DNA of 64,000 nucleotides from Candidatus Didemnitutus sp. (lineage in GTDB: Bacteria > Verrucomicrobiota > Verrucomicrobiia > Opitutales > Opitutaceae), in contig JAHCAY010000004.1 of the NCBI GenBank assembly GCA_019634575.1, positions 40,001 to 104,000 on the forward strand. Direction: 5' to 3'. This document shows, one piece after another, positions 25,733 to 33,417 of this stretch. The position numbers and the translations under genes are program-made. A model generated the notes under the pieces. That model saw only the letters and a list, made by a program, of their open reading frames with translations. It was not told the origin of the DNA and ran no database searches. Within the stretch, counting starts at the first letter, position 1. Each line of letters begins with the position of its first letter.

Positions 25733-26548
25733 TCAACCCAGGAGCTTGAGCGCGATCTGCGCGCTCTGGTTCGCCTGCGACAGCATGGCCGTGCCGGACT
25801 GCACGAGGATGTTGTAGCGGGCGAGTTGAGTGGACTCGCTGGCGACATCGACGTCGATGATCCGGCTGTTGGCGGCTTCGAGATTGGCCTTGTTGACCAT
25901 GAGCACCTCGCCGGCGAACGACAGGCGGCTCTGCTCGGCGCCGTTGGTGGCGCGCATCGTCGCGACGTTCTGGATCGCGTCGGTGATGGTCGACAGGTTC
26001 GTGATGTCGCCGAGGCTGGTGATGCCCGTATCGGTCAGTTCGCCGATGCCGCTGGTGGTGCTGGAGAGATCCTTGCCACTGATGGACACGGTGGAGCCGC
26101 CGTCCTCGGAAACCGGGACGCTGAGCGAGGTGGTGCCGAAGAGAGAAACGTTGTTGAACTTCTCGTCGCTGAGCGAGGAGAGCTCGCTCTGGAGTTCGGT
26201 GAACTCGGCGTCGTAGTTCGCGAGGTCGTCGGAATTCTTGGTGGGATCCTGGTAGAGCGTGTGGAGCTCGCCGAGGCGCTCGAGGACCTTGCCGGTCACC
26301 TTGAGTACACCGTCCTGCGACTGCAGGAACGAAATCGAGTTTGCGATGTTGGTCGAGGCCGCGCCGGAACGTTTGGCGGCGGCGGACAACTTCATCGACA
26401 CGGCCAAGCCGCCGGCGTCGTCCGCGGGGTTAACGATCTTCGAGCCGCTCGAGAGACGATTGAGGCTCTTTTGGAGCATATCGTTCGACGCGGCCAGGTT
26501 GTTCGACGCGACGGTCGCGGCGAAGTTGCTGTTGATGACAACTGACAT
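25733..26548 (-). CDS. fliC: Flagellin (copy B2)
   Basis: 271 residues. The N-terminus MSVVINSNFAATVASNNLAA and C-terminus QIALKLLG match B1. The central patch (GELTDTGITSLGDITNLST) matches A2. It is the flagellin nearest fliD and divergent from it. It has AAGGAAG ahead of the ATG and a sigma-28-like promoter about 100 bp upstream. As with the other copies, the D2/D3 domains are essentially absent, so the exposed surface is small and rich in Ser/Thr (SGKDLSSTTSG), plausible sites for O-glycosylation. Confidence 0.96.
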   Translation of the reverse strand: MSVVINSNFAATVASNNLAASNDMLQKSLNRLSSGSKIVNPADDAGGLAVSMKLSAAAKRSGAASTNIANSISFLQSQDGVLKVTGKVLERLGELHTLYQDPTKNSDDLANYDAEFTELQSELSSLSDEKFNNVSLFGTTSLSVPVSEDGGSTVSISGKDLSSTTSGIGELTDTGITSLGDITNLSTITDAIQNVATMRATNGAEQSRLSFAGEVLMVNKANLEAANSRIIDVDVASESTQLARYNILVQSGTAMLSQANQSAQIALKLLG

Positions 26549-26650
26549 GGTATCTTCCTTGATTTTAGATGCGACGTCCGTGTCGCATTCGGCCCCAGAT
26601 TCGCGGCTCCGGGACGGACCGGCCTTGGTTTCTGATTCGCGGCAGGTGAA

Positions 26651-26677
26651 GTAACGGCGCGCCGTTGGGAAAATTTA
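26651..26677 (-). promoter_or_regulatory. Sigma-28-like promoter of flagellin B2
   Basis: Minus strand: TAAATTTT (26670-26677), exactly 11 nt, GCCGTTAC (26651-26658). The -35 and -10 equal those of B1 although the spacer sequence differs, which supports selection on the two boxes. Confidence 0.62.
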
Positions 26678-26813
26678 GCCGCATCGCCGGAGGAAAATTT
26701 TTCCGACCCCGGTTCCATCAACCGGCCCGCACCGCCAGTTTCACTCGGGGAGGCACCCGTTTCACTGGTCAAAATTTGCCGGGCAAAAATTTTCTGCGAC
26801 CTGCAGATTCATT

Positions 26814-26839
26814 TAACTTTTTGCCGGGATGGCCGATGA
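26814..26839 (+). promoter_or_regulatory. Sigma-28-like promoter of fliD
   Basis: TTAACTTT (26814-26821), 10 nt, GCCGATGA (26832-26839), about 50 bp before the fliD ATG. The spacer is 1 nt short of the usual 11; the -10 is identical to that of cheA. Confidence 0.5.
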
Positions 26840-26890
26840 AGGTGTGGGGCAGTCTGCGCGTTTCGCGCGGCGGCCCCGCGACACACTCCC

Positions 26891-28606
26891 ATGGCCGGCA
26901 TCAAAATCTCGAACCTCCTGCAGAACTCCGCTTTCGACTGGCAGGAAATCGTCACGAAGCTGATGGACGTGCAGCGCACCGCGACGATCAAGCCGGTCGA
27001 GGCGGAGATCGCGGCGAACACGGACAAGACCACCGCCCTGAACGACCTCAACACGCTCATGGAGAGCCTGAAGTCGTCCGTGCAGGCCATCCGCACCGAT
27101 AACGTCTTTTCGCTGCGCTCCGTCTCTTCGTCGACCAACACCACGTGGACCTCCACTTCCTCGAATGGCGCCGCCGTCGGCTCCTATACCTTCGACGTCA
27201 CGCAACTCGCCACCCAGGCGCGCCTCGCCGGCGCCGATAACATCGGCTCCTCCCTCGCGGCGACCAACGACGTCACCGGCCTCACCGTGGCCAACCTCCG
27301 CACCGCGACCGCCGTCACCGCCGGCACCTTCACGGTCAACGGCAAACAAGTCACCGTCGCCACCACCGATTCCCTCGACGACGTTTTCAACGCCATCTCC
27401 ACTGCCACCGGCGGCACCGTCACCGCGAGCTACGACTCATCCACCGACAAGGTCACGCTTTCCGGTTCGTCGACCGTCGTGTTGGGCGCGGCCAACGATA
27501 CCAGCAACTTCTTCTCCGTTTTCAAACTGGCCAACAACGGCGCCTCCAGCGTCTCCAGCTCCGGCAAACTCGGCACGGTGAAAACCACCGCGTCCCTCGC
27601 CAGCGCCGGCTTGGCCACGACGCCGAGCGGGTCCGGCACCTTTTCGATCAACGGCGTCAGCATCGCCTACGACACCGCGACGGACACGATCAAGAGCCTC
27701 ATCAGCCGAATCAACAAATCGACCGCCGGCGTCACCGCCAGCTACGATTCGGCGAACGACCGGATGATGCTCTCGAACAACTCCACCGGCGACATCGGCA
27801 TCGGCGTGACCGACGACAGCAACGGCATCCTCGCCGCGCTCGGCCTCACCAGCGGCACCGGCGCGACGCTGACCCGCGGCACCAACGCGCTCTTCACCGT
27901 CAACGGCGGCGAAACCCTCTCCAGCACGAGCAACACCCTCACCGATAGCGTGCACGGCATCAGCGGCCTGTCGGTCACCGTCAACACGAAGGACGAACAG
28001 ACGCTCACCATCGGCAGCGACGTGGCGACGATGCAGAGCTACATCACGAAATTCGTCGATGCCTTCAACGCCGTCCAATCCAAGATCGACGAAGACACCA
28101 AGATCACGATCACCGGCACGAAGGTCGCGACCTCCGTCCTCACCGGCAACCGCGAGGTGGAAGGGTGGGGCACGAACCTGCGCGATCTCGTCTTCTCCTC
28201 GATCAGCGGACTCTCCGGCACGATCGACCAGCTCGACGATCTCGGCATCGATTTCGACGGCATCAGCAACCAGCTCAAGATCGCCGACAGCGAGAAGCTC
28301 GCCACCGCGCTGACCGACAAGCCGGACGACGTCGGCGCCTACTTCCTCACCTCCGGCACCGGCTTCGTCTCCAAACTCTACACCAATCTTACGAAGCTCA
28401 CGTCCGCCAACCGCGCGCAACAAAGCCGCCTGAGCGACTCGAACGACAAGCTCAACACCCAGCTGGAACGCCTGCAGGCCCAGCTCGCCTCCGAGGAAGA
28501 CCGCCTCACCCAATCCTTCATCCAGATGCAGAACGCCCAGTCGAACGCCCAGACCCAGGCCAGCGCGCTCGACAACGCCTTCGGCAACAAGAGCAGCAGC
28601 AACTGA
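26891..28606 (+). CDS. fliD: Flagellar filament cap protein FliD (HAP2)
   Basis: 571 residues. The N-terminal helical region (MAGIKISNLLQNSAFDWQEI followed by VTKLMDVQRTATIKPVEAEI) and the C-terminal coiled coil (RAQQSRLSDSNDKLNTQLER, then LAQLASEEDRLTQSFIQMQN-like heptads) are typical of FliD. Between them are Thr/Ser-rich repeated segments such as GTFTVNGKQVTV and GTFSINGVSIAYDT (the flagellin-hook IN motif type, near 145 and 250). FliD forms the pentameric cap that folds flagellin at the filament tip after type III export. It is divergent from the flagellins and leads the lipoprotein-fliS genes. Confidence 0.93.
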   Translation: MAGIKISNLLQNSAFDWQEIVTKLMDVQRTATIKPVEAEIAANTDKTTALNDLNTLMESLKSSVQAIRTDNVFSLRSVSSSTNTTWTSTSSNGAAVGSYTFDVTQLATQARLAGADNIGSSLAATNDVTGLTVANLRTATAVTAGTFTVNGKQVTVATTDSLDDVFNAISTATGGTVTASYDSSTDKVTLSGSSTVVLGAANDTSNFFSVFKLANNGASSVSSSGKLGTVKTTASLASAGLATTPSGSGTFSINGVSIAYDTATDTIKSLISRINKSTAGVTASYDSANDRMMLSNNSTGDIGIGVTDDSNGILAALGLTSGTGATLTRGTNALFTVNGGETLSSTSNTLTDSVHGISGLSVTVNTKDEQTLTIGSDVATMQSYITKFVDAFNAVQSKIDEDTKITITGTKVATSVLTGNREVEGWGTNLRDLVFSSISGLSGTIDQLDDLGIDFDGISNQLKIADSEKLATALTDKPDDVGAYFLTSGTGFVSKLYTNLTKLTSANRAQQSRLSDSNDKLNTQLERLQAQLASEEDRLTQSFIQMQNAQSNAQTQASALDNAFGNKSSSN

Positions 28607-28608
28607 CG

Positions 28609-29283
28609 ATGAAAGCCCTCCGCCACCTTCTTGTCCTCGCCGCCGCCGGCCTCGGCACCGCGTTCCTGCTCGCCGGCTGCGAGATCACGCCCGACCTGAA
28701 CGATCCCGTGCGCTTCGGCCCCTTCTACGCCCCGCGGAACTTCGCCGGCGAGAAACAGATGCCCGCCGACGTGCGCCGTGTGCTCGTGCTGCCCGTCGCG
28801 CTCGGCGAACTCGGACCAGAAGAAACCGCCGTCACCCTCGACGCCGCCGTGGCGCAGGCGCTCCAGGTCCAGCAACGCTTCGAAGTTGTGCCGCTGCCCC
28901 GCGCCGAATTGCGCCGTCTCTTCGGTCTGCCGGAAATCTCGTCCACCGCCGCGATGCCGCACGGCATGCTCGATGAGTTGGCGAAACGCTACGCGGTCGA
29001 CGCAGTGCTCTTCACCGACGTGACCGTTTACCAGCCCTACCGGCCGCAATCGCTCGGACTGCGCAGCAAACTCGCGACCACGCGCGACGTCCGCCTCATC
29101 TGGACGTTCGACGAAGTGATCTCCGCCAGCGACCCCGCCGTGGCGAACAGCGCCCGCCGCCAGCCGTTCATCGAGGCCCAGGGGCGCAGCCCGGTCGACC
29201 TCAGCCCGGCCACGCTGCTCAGCCCGTCCCGCTACGCGGCCTTCGCGGCCGGCGAGATGTTCCGCACCTTGCCCCCGCGCTGA
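28609..29283 (+). CDS. Predicted outer-membrane lipoprotein in the flagellar cluster
   Basis: 224 residues. The N-terminus MKALRHLLVLAAAGLGTAFL ends in the lipobox LLAGC, with the acylated Cys near residue 24. The body (DVRRVLVLPVALGELGPEE, then FEVVPLPRAELRRLFG, then KRYAVDAVLFTDVTVYQPYR) resembles the strand-helix pattern of CsgG/LpoB/FlgT-like domains, where VLVLP and DAVLFTDVT are core strands. I cannot name a specific family. It starts 2 bp after fliD, so it is co-translated with it. A role at the outer membrane around the flagellum is inferred from context only. Confidence 0.75.
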   Translation: MKALRHLLVLAAAGLGTAFLLAGCEITPDLNDPVRFGPFYAPRNFAGEKQMPADVRRVLVLPVALGELGPEETAVTLDAAVAQALQVQQRFEVVPLPRAELRRLFGLPEISSTAAMPHGMLDELAKRYAVDAVLFTDVTVYQPYRPQSLGLRSKLATTRDVRLIWTFDEVISASDPAVANSARRQPFIEAQGRSPVDLSPATLLSPSRYAAFAAGEMFRTLPPR

Positions 29284-29311
29284 CTTCACGCGCACTTTAC
29301 CAGTTTACATC

Positions 29312-29338
29312 TAAAGAAACCCCGCGAACCGACGATAT
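29312..29338 (+). promoter_or_regulatory. Sigma-28-like promoter of the flgM-like/fliS/fliT-like genes
   Basis: TAAAGAAA (29312-29319), exactly 11 nt, GACGATAT (29331-29338). It overlaps the alternative TTG start at 29338, which supports the ATG at 29404. Confidence 0.62.
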
Positions 29339-29403
29339 TGACCCTATCAACCAACGGCGTTCCCTGCCATCAGCGGCTGACCGTTCCTACCAACGCTGAG
29401 TCC

Positions 29404-29685
29404 ATGATTCATTCCACTTCTCCCTCTGACCGGACGGCCCGAACGGACGCTGTGCCGCTGGTCCCGCAAAAACCCGTGGTTCGCGGTCCCGGCGCCGACA
29501 GCTTTTCGGCCGGGCAATCCACCACGCTCCGCGCCGCCCTGCAGGCGCAGCCGGAAATTCGCCCCGACGTCGTCGCGCGCGCCAAGGAGCTTGCCGCCGA
29601 TCCGAACTACCCGTCCGCCGACATCCTTCGCCACGTCGGAGCGGCGATCCTCAATTCCCCGGATCTTTCCGAAGACCAGTCCTGA
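29404..29685 (+). CDS. Small protein, possible anti-sigma-28 factor FlgM
   Basis: 93 residues. The N-terminal half is disordered-looking (TSPSDRTARTDAVPLVPQKP), as in FlgM. The C-terminal half is helical: IRPDVVARAKELAADPNYPS then ADILRHVGAAILNS, which matches the FlgM C-terminal pattern of a Val-x-x-Ala-Lys helix, a Tyr-Pro-Ser turn and a final hydrophobic helix. FlgM binds sigma-28 until it is exported through the finished hook. It lies directly upstream of fliS and is itself preceded by a sigma-28-like promoter, a common feedback arrangement. The family call is tentative because the sequence is short. Confidence 0.6.
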   Translation: MIHSTSPSDRTARTDAVPLVPQKPVVRGPGADSFSAGQSTTLRAALQAQPEIRPDVVARAKELAADPNYPSADILRHVGAAILNSPDLSEDQS

Positions 29686-29693
29686 GCCTCCCC

Positions 29694-30122
29694 ATGGTTG
29701 CCCAAGACTACGCTCGGACCTACCGCTCCAACGCGGTCCTCACCGCCAGCCCCGGCCAGCTCGTGTTGATGCTCTACGATGGCGCGCTGCGCGCTCTCCA
29801 CGGCGCCCGCGGCGGCTTCGAGCTCTCCAGCGAGGATCCCCGGCGCTTCGAAGTGATCAACACCCAGCTCCTCAAGGCGCAGGCGATCATCTCCGAGCTC
29901 CAAGGCACGCTCAATCTCGACGCCGGCGACGGCAAGTTCGCCCGTGAGATGCACCGCCTCTACGACTACTACCTGCGCCGCCTGATGGAGGCCAACCTCC
30001 GCAAGCAGCAGGAGCCGATCATCGAGGTCGAACGCCTGCTCGGCGATGTGCGCAACGCCTGGGCCGAGATGCTCGCCAAGCACGAGAGTTCGACCACCGA
30101 ACACGTGCGCGGCGTCGCCTGA
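29694..30122 (+). CDS. fliS: Flagellar export chaperone FliS
   Basis: 142 residues. Diagnostic FliS pattern: YRSNAVLTASPGQLVLMLYDGALRAL (residues 10-35; the family has the A-S/T-P-x-x-L-V-x-M-L-Y-D-G-A motif), then INTQLLKAQAIISELQGTLN and a C-terminal helix with LYDYYLRRLMEANLRKQ (about 88-105). FliS is a four-helix cytoplasmic chaperone that binds the C-terminal D0 helix of flagellin and stops it polymerising before export. It lies 8 bp after the flgM-like gene and 4 bp before the FliT-like gene. Confidence 0.95.
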   Translation: MVAQDYARTYRSNAVLTASPGQLVLMLYDGALRALHGARGGFELSSEDPRRFEVINTQLLKAQAIISELQGTLNLDAGDGKFAREMHRLYDYYLRRLMEANLRKQQEPIIEVERLLGDVRNAWAEMLAKHESSTTEHVRGVA

Positions 30123-30126
30123 ACCG

Positions 30127-30492
30127 ATGGAAACGCCGCTCCAGACCGCGCAACGCCTGCTCTCCGCTCTCGAGGACCTCGCGAGCCAGGAGTCGGTGTT
30201 GTTGCGCTCGCTGGATCTGGTGGAAGCCGTCCAAATCTCCGAGCGCGCCGCCCCCTTGGTGGAAAAGCTCTGCGCGCTCGCGGTCGACCCGGCCGTCGCG
30301 CTGCTGCGGCCGCGCGTCGAGGAACTCGTTGCGCAGCGCCGCCGCAACGCCGTGCTGCTCGATTCGCACCTCGCCCGCCTCCAAGGCGAATTGCGCCGGA
30401 TCGACGAGGCACGCAACCGGCTCGCGCGCGTCGCGCCCGTCTACTCGGGCGGTGCACCCTTGGTGGAATCGCGCCTCAACACCGCCGCCTGA
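30127..30492 (+). CDS. Small helical protein, FliT-like export chaperone candidate
   Basis: 121 residues, mostly helical: LLSALEDLASQESVLLRSLD near 11-30, AAPLVEKLCALAVDPAVALL, LRPRVEELVAQRRRNAVLLD near 60, and LQGELRRIDEARNRL near 84-98. It has no signal or membrane segment. FliT-type proteins bind FliD and sit next to fliS, which is exactly this position (ATG 4 bp after the fliS stop). Sequence conservation in the family is low, so the call rests on position, size and helical content. A strong terminator follows. Confidence 0.68.
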   Translation: METPLQTAQRLLSALEDLASQESVLLRSLDLVEAVQISERAAPLVEKLCALAVDPAVALLRPRVEELVAQRRRNAVLLDSHLARLQGELRRIDEARNRLARVAPVYSGGAPLVESRLNTAA

Positions 30493-30524
30493 TCCGCACG
30501 CGGCGCACATTCTCTCCGTCACCG

Positions 30525-30548
30525 GGCCGGCTTACGCCGGCCTTTTTT
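30525..30548 (+). terminator. Terminator of the fliS/fliT-like genes
   Basis: GGCCGG-CTTACG-CCGGCC stem followed by TTTTTT. Confidence 0.88.
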
Positions 30549-30572
30549 ATTTCTGCGTCCACTCGCCGGGCC

Positions 30573-30600
30573 AAAAAGAAAGGCCTCCCATCGGAGGCCT
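30573..30600 (-). terminator. Terminator of the convergent minus-strand gene
   Basis: On the minus strand AGGCCTCC-GAT-GGGAGGCCT is followed by TTCTTTTT. It faces the fliS-side terminator across about 25 bp. Confidence 0.88.
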
Positions 30601-30628
30601 CAACACCGGCAAAAATCGGAGCGACGGC

Positions 30629-31021
30629 TCAGACCGCCGCGGCGAGCGGGGCGGCGGCGTCTTCCGTAGGAACGATCTCGACGGCGACCGCCATCCATTC
30701 GGCGGCGACCTTGCGGGCTTCGCTGGTCCAGTTGACCTCGGGCTTCGAGAAGATGGAGTGCGTGGCGTTCTGCGCGGAGCCGTTCCACGACAGCGCGGCC
30801 TTGAGGCACGGCGTGCCGTCGGCGAGCGCGTAGCTTTGCAACAGCACCTGGCCGCGGGAAATCAGCCCGGTCGCCGTGCGCACGCTCAAGTTCAGCCGCG
30901 CAAGGCCGAGATGATAGTTGACGGTGCGGGAGGTTTCCCAAGTGCCGTCGAGAGGCGCGGGATCATCCGCCGCCAGCGCGCGCTCGAAATCGGACAGGAA
31001 GGAAAGCAGGCGAGTGTGCAT
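30629..31021 (-). CDS. Hypothetical cytoplasmic protein, 130 residues
   Basis: Not recognised. The sequence (LLSFLSDFERALAADDPAPL near the start, then TWETSRTVNYHLGLARLNLS and SRGQVLLQSYALADGTPCLK) suggests a small alpha/beta protein without signal peptide or membrane segment. I chose the ATG at 31021; a TTG two codons upstream is possible. It is a single-gene unit facing the fliS cluster, with its own terminator. A sigma-28-like promoter candidate lies just upstream, so it may belong to the motility regulon. Confidence 0.6.
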   Translation of the reverse strand: MHTRLLSFLSDFERALAADDPAPLDGTWETSRTVNYHLGLARLNLSVRTATGLISRGQVLLQSYALADGTPCLKAALSWNGSAQNATHSIFSKPEVNWTSEARKVAAEWMAVAVEIVPTEDAAAPLAAAV

Positions 31022-31042
31022 GAACAAAGTGAGTCAAGCGCC

Positions 31043-31070
31043 TCATTCGCCACATTAGCGCGGAACTTGA
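31043..31070 (-). promoter_or_regulatory. Weak sigma-28-like promoter before the 130-residue protein gene
   Basis: Minus strand: TCAAGTTC (31063-31070), 12 nt, GCGAATGA (31043-31050). The -35 equals that of the carbonic-anhydrase receptor; the -10 is weaker. Confidence 0.35.
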
Positions 31071-31145
31071 GCGAAATTTTTCGGGAATAAATGGAAAGAA
31101 AGCTCGCGGTCCCGGCTAGGGCCGATTGGCTGATGCCTCTTCCGC

Positions 31146-31595
31146 ATGCGTGATTCCTCGTCACTGTCTCCGGTGCCCGCCGATTCTCCGCGTCGCAATG
31201 CGGTCCTGCTGCTGGAAGACAACGAAATCATCGCCAGCATGCTGACCGCGTTGCTGAAGTCCCTGTCCTTGCGGGTCATCTGGTGTGCGGACGGCGCGAG
31301 CGCGGAGCGGATTTTTGCGGAACGCCACGGGGAAGTGCTCCTCGTGCTGGCCGATTGCCGCCTCCCCGATGTCGACGGCCGCGATGTGTGCGCGCGCTTC
31401 CGCACCCGGATACCCGAGCTTCCCGTTTTGGTCACCAGCGGCAGCGTGTCCGGCCGCGGCGTCGCTCCGCTCGAGCGCAACCGCCTCGTCGAATACCTGC
31501 CCAAGCCCTACGCGCCTTCCGAAGTGCTGACGCGCGTGCGGCGGCTGATGGATGCGGCCGGAAATGCCGGCCCGTTGAACACAGGAATGGTTTGA
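31146..31595 (+). CDS. Single-domain response regulator (CheY-like)
   Basis: 149 residues with one receiver domain. Visible parts: NAVLLLEDNEIIASMLTALL with acidic residues near 23-24, the phospho-accepting Asp near residue 75 in VLADCRLPDVDG, the Thr/Ser strand PVLVTSGSVSG, and the conserved Lys in YLPKPYAPSEVL. There is no output domain, so it acts by protein contact, as CheY does or as part of a phosphorelay. The first about 17 residues are an extra Ser/Pro-rich tail. It lies 70 bp upstream of an NtrC-type activator in the same direction. Whether it binds the flagellar switch cannot be told. Confidence 0.88.
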   Translation: MRDSSSLSPVPADSPRRNAVLLLEDNEIIASMLTALLKSLSLRVIWCADGASAERIFAERHGEVLLVLADCRLPDVDGRDVCARFRTRIPELPVLVTSGSVSGRGVAPLERNRLVEYLPKPYAPSEVLTRVRRLMDAAGNAGPLNTGMV

Positions 31596-31664
31596 ACCGT
31601 CTTCCGGTGTTCTCTAGCGGTGTAGGTCCCAACTGATCGCGGCCTAACGCCGCTCGCGCACCCC

Positions 31665-33143
31665 ATGTCGTTCGAGAAAGTCCTCATCGTCGAAGACGAG
31701 CCCGTCGTCCGAAATCTCCAAACCGAGATCTTCACGCGCCGTAAATTCATCGTCGCGACGGCCGAGACGCTCGCGCAGGCCGAGTCGTTGCTGACCAAGG
31801 AGTCCTTCGACCTCGTCATGCTCGACATCCGCCTGCCCGACGGCGACGGCCAGCAGTTCCTCGAGCGCCTCGCGACGCTGCCGGAACGACCGCTCGTCGT
31901 GATGGTTACGGGTTACGGCTCGATCGAGTCCGCCGTGTCGTGCATGCGCGCCGGCGCGTTCGACTACGTGCTGAAGCCCTTCACGCCCTCGCAGATCGAT
32001 ATCATCATCAAGAAGGGCCAGTCCTACCGCCAGTTGCTCCAGGTCAACAAGCTCCTCAGCGACCAGCAGGGCGAGGACGAGGGCGCCATCGTCGGCAAGA
32101 GCCCCACGATGCTCCGCCTCCGTCAGCTCATCGAGCGCGTCGCGCCCACCGACGCCACGGTGCTCATCACCGGCGAGAACGGCACCGGCAAGGAAATGGT
32201 CGCGCGCGAACTCTACCGCCGCAGCCCGCGCCGCCAGAATCCCTTCATCAAGGTCAACTGCGCCGCGATTTCCGAAAATCTCATCGAGAGCGAATTCTTC
32301 GGGCACGAACGCGGCGCGTTCACCGGGGCGACCGACCGTCGCGAAGGCCGCTTCGAGTTGGCGAACCAAGGCACGTTGCTCCTCGACGAAGTCTCCGAAA
32401 TCCCCGCCAACCTCCAGGCCAAGCTCCTGCGCGTGCTCCAGGAACGCGAATTCGAGCGCGTCGGCGGCAATCGCACCATCAAGGTCAACGTCCGCATCCT
32501 CGCCACTTCGAATCGCGACCTCATCGGCTACGTCGAGAAAGGCGCGTTCCGGCAGGACCTTTACTACCGCCTCAACGTTTTCCCGGTCCACGTGCCGCCG
32601 CTGCGCGAGCGTGCGGAAGACATCCTGCCGCTGGCCGATCACTTCCTCGCCCGCTACGCCCGCAAGTTCGGCATCAAGGTCGCCGGCTTCTCGGAGTCCG
32701 CTCGCGGCGCCATGCTCGGCTACCGCTGGCCCGGCAACGTCCGCGAGCTGCAAAACACCATCGAGCGCGCCGTGATCCTCACCGAGGAAGGCCGCTCCGT
32801 CTCGGCCGCCGCGCTCGGCCTGCCGCTCGTCGGCAGCGTGACCTCTTCCGGCGAGGCCTTGCTGAATTCCAGCGTGCCCTTCGATTTCGAGCAGCGGTCC
32901 GCGGCCGGCGCCAACGGTGCCGAGCCATCTTCCGCCGTCTCCACGACCGACGCGAACGGCAAGGTGCTCACCATCGCCGAGCTCGAGAAACAGGCCATCA
33001 AGGCCGCTTTGCAGCAGACCGGCGGCAACCGCACCAAGGCCGCCGAACTGCTCGGGATCAGCATCCGCACTCTCCGCAACAAGCTCCAGGAATACCGCGA
33101 CGCCGGCGACCCGATCGAGGTCGGCGCCGAAGCGGCGGAGTGA
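31665..33143 (+). CDS. NtrC-family sigma-54-dependent response regulator (FlrC/FleR-like)
   Basis: 492 residues. REC domain about 4-120 with Asp near 53 (LVMLDIRLPDGDG) and KPF lysine; AAA+ domain about 140-375 with Walker A GENGTGKE near 169-176, the sigma-54 contact motif GAFTGA near 217-222 (ERGAFTGATD), and Walker B GTLLLDEV; Fis-type HTH about 450-478 (GGNRTKAAELLGISIRTLRN). It should activate sigma-54 promoters after phosphorylation. Placed beside flagellar genes it is a good candidate for the mid-class flagellar activator. No dedicated kinase gene is adjacent. I could not find convincing -24/-12 promoters in the window. Confidence 0.93.
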   Translation: MSFEKVLIVEDEPVVRNLQTEIFTRRKFIVATAETLAQAESLLTKESFDLVMLDIRLPDGDGQQFLERLATLPERPLVVMVTGYGSIESAVSCMRAGAFDYVLKPFTPSQIDIIIKKGQSYRQLLQVNKLLSDQQGEDEGAIVGKSPTMLRLRQLIERVAPTDATVLITGENGTGKEMVARELYRRSPRRQNPFIKVNCAAISENLIESEFFGHERGAFTGATDRREGRFELANQGTLLLDEVSEIPANLQAKLLRVLQEREFERVGGNRTIKVNVRILATSNRDLIGYVEKGAFRQDLYYRLNVFPVHVPPLRERAEDILPLADHFLARYARKFGIKVAGFSESARGAMLGYRWPGNVRELQNTIERAVILTEEGRSVSAAALGLPLVGSVTSSGEALLNSSVPFDFEQRSAAGANGAEPSSAVSTTDANGKVLTIAELEKQAIKAALQQTGGNRTKAAELLGISIRTLRNKLQEYRDAGDPIEVGAEAAE

Positions 33144-33348
33144 CGCCGCCGCCCCGGGCGAGCCAGCGGACGAAGATGCTTTCGCGGGCAGCGCGCTCGC
33201 GAGAACACTGAAGCTTGTCCACTCGCGCCGAGGCGTGGTTCAGCGCCGTTTCCACGATTTTCTGCGTCGATTTCAGACGGGAGCGGCTGTGCCGATGTAT
33301 CCTCATGCCGTCGGCGTTCCCACGCACGCACTTCCACGAAATTTCGCG

Positions 33349-33376
33349 TAAAGTCTACGCGGAGGTGGGCCGATAA
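33349..33376 (+). promoter_or_regulatory. Sigma-28-like promoter of cheX
   Basis: TAAAGTCT (33349-33356), 12 nt, GCCGATAA (33369-33376). The -10 is a perfect match and the -35 is 7/8; the spacer is 1 nt longer than consensus. The ATG lies at 33418. Confidence 0.7.
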
Positions 33377-33417
33377 CCTTGCAGAGTCGCGACCCCGACC
33401 ACGAGCACCCAATTACC

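Larger units (their letters stand above)
22200..26690 (-). repeat. Tandem duplication of a two-flagellin unit (B-A, B-A)
   Basis: The unit from about 22200 to 24275 recurs at about 24605 to 26677, with an offset of 2410 bp at the left end falling to 2403 bp at the right. It comprises the downstream hairpin, an A gene, the A promoter, a B gene and the B promoter. Flanks and gene ends are almost identical; divergence is concentrated in the central part of each flagellin. Confidence 0.9.
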
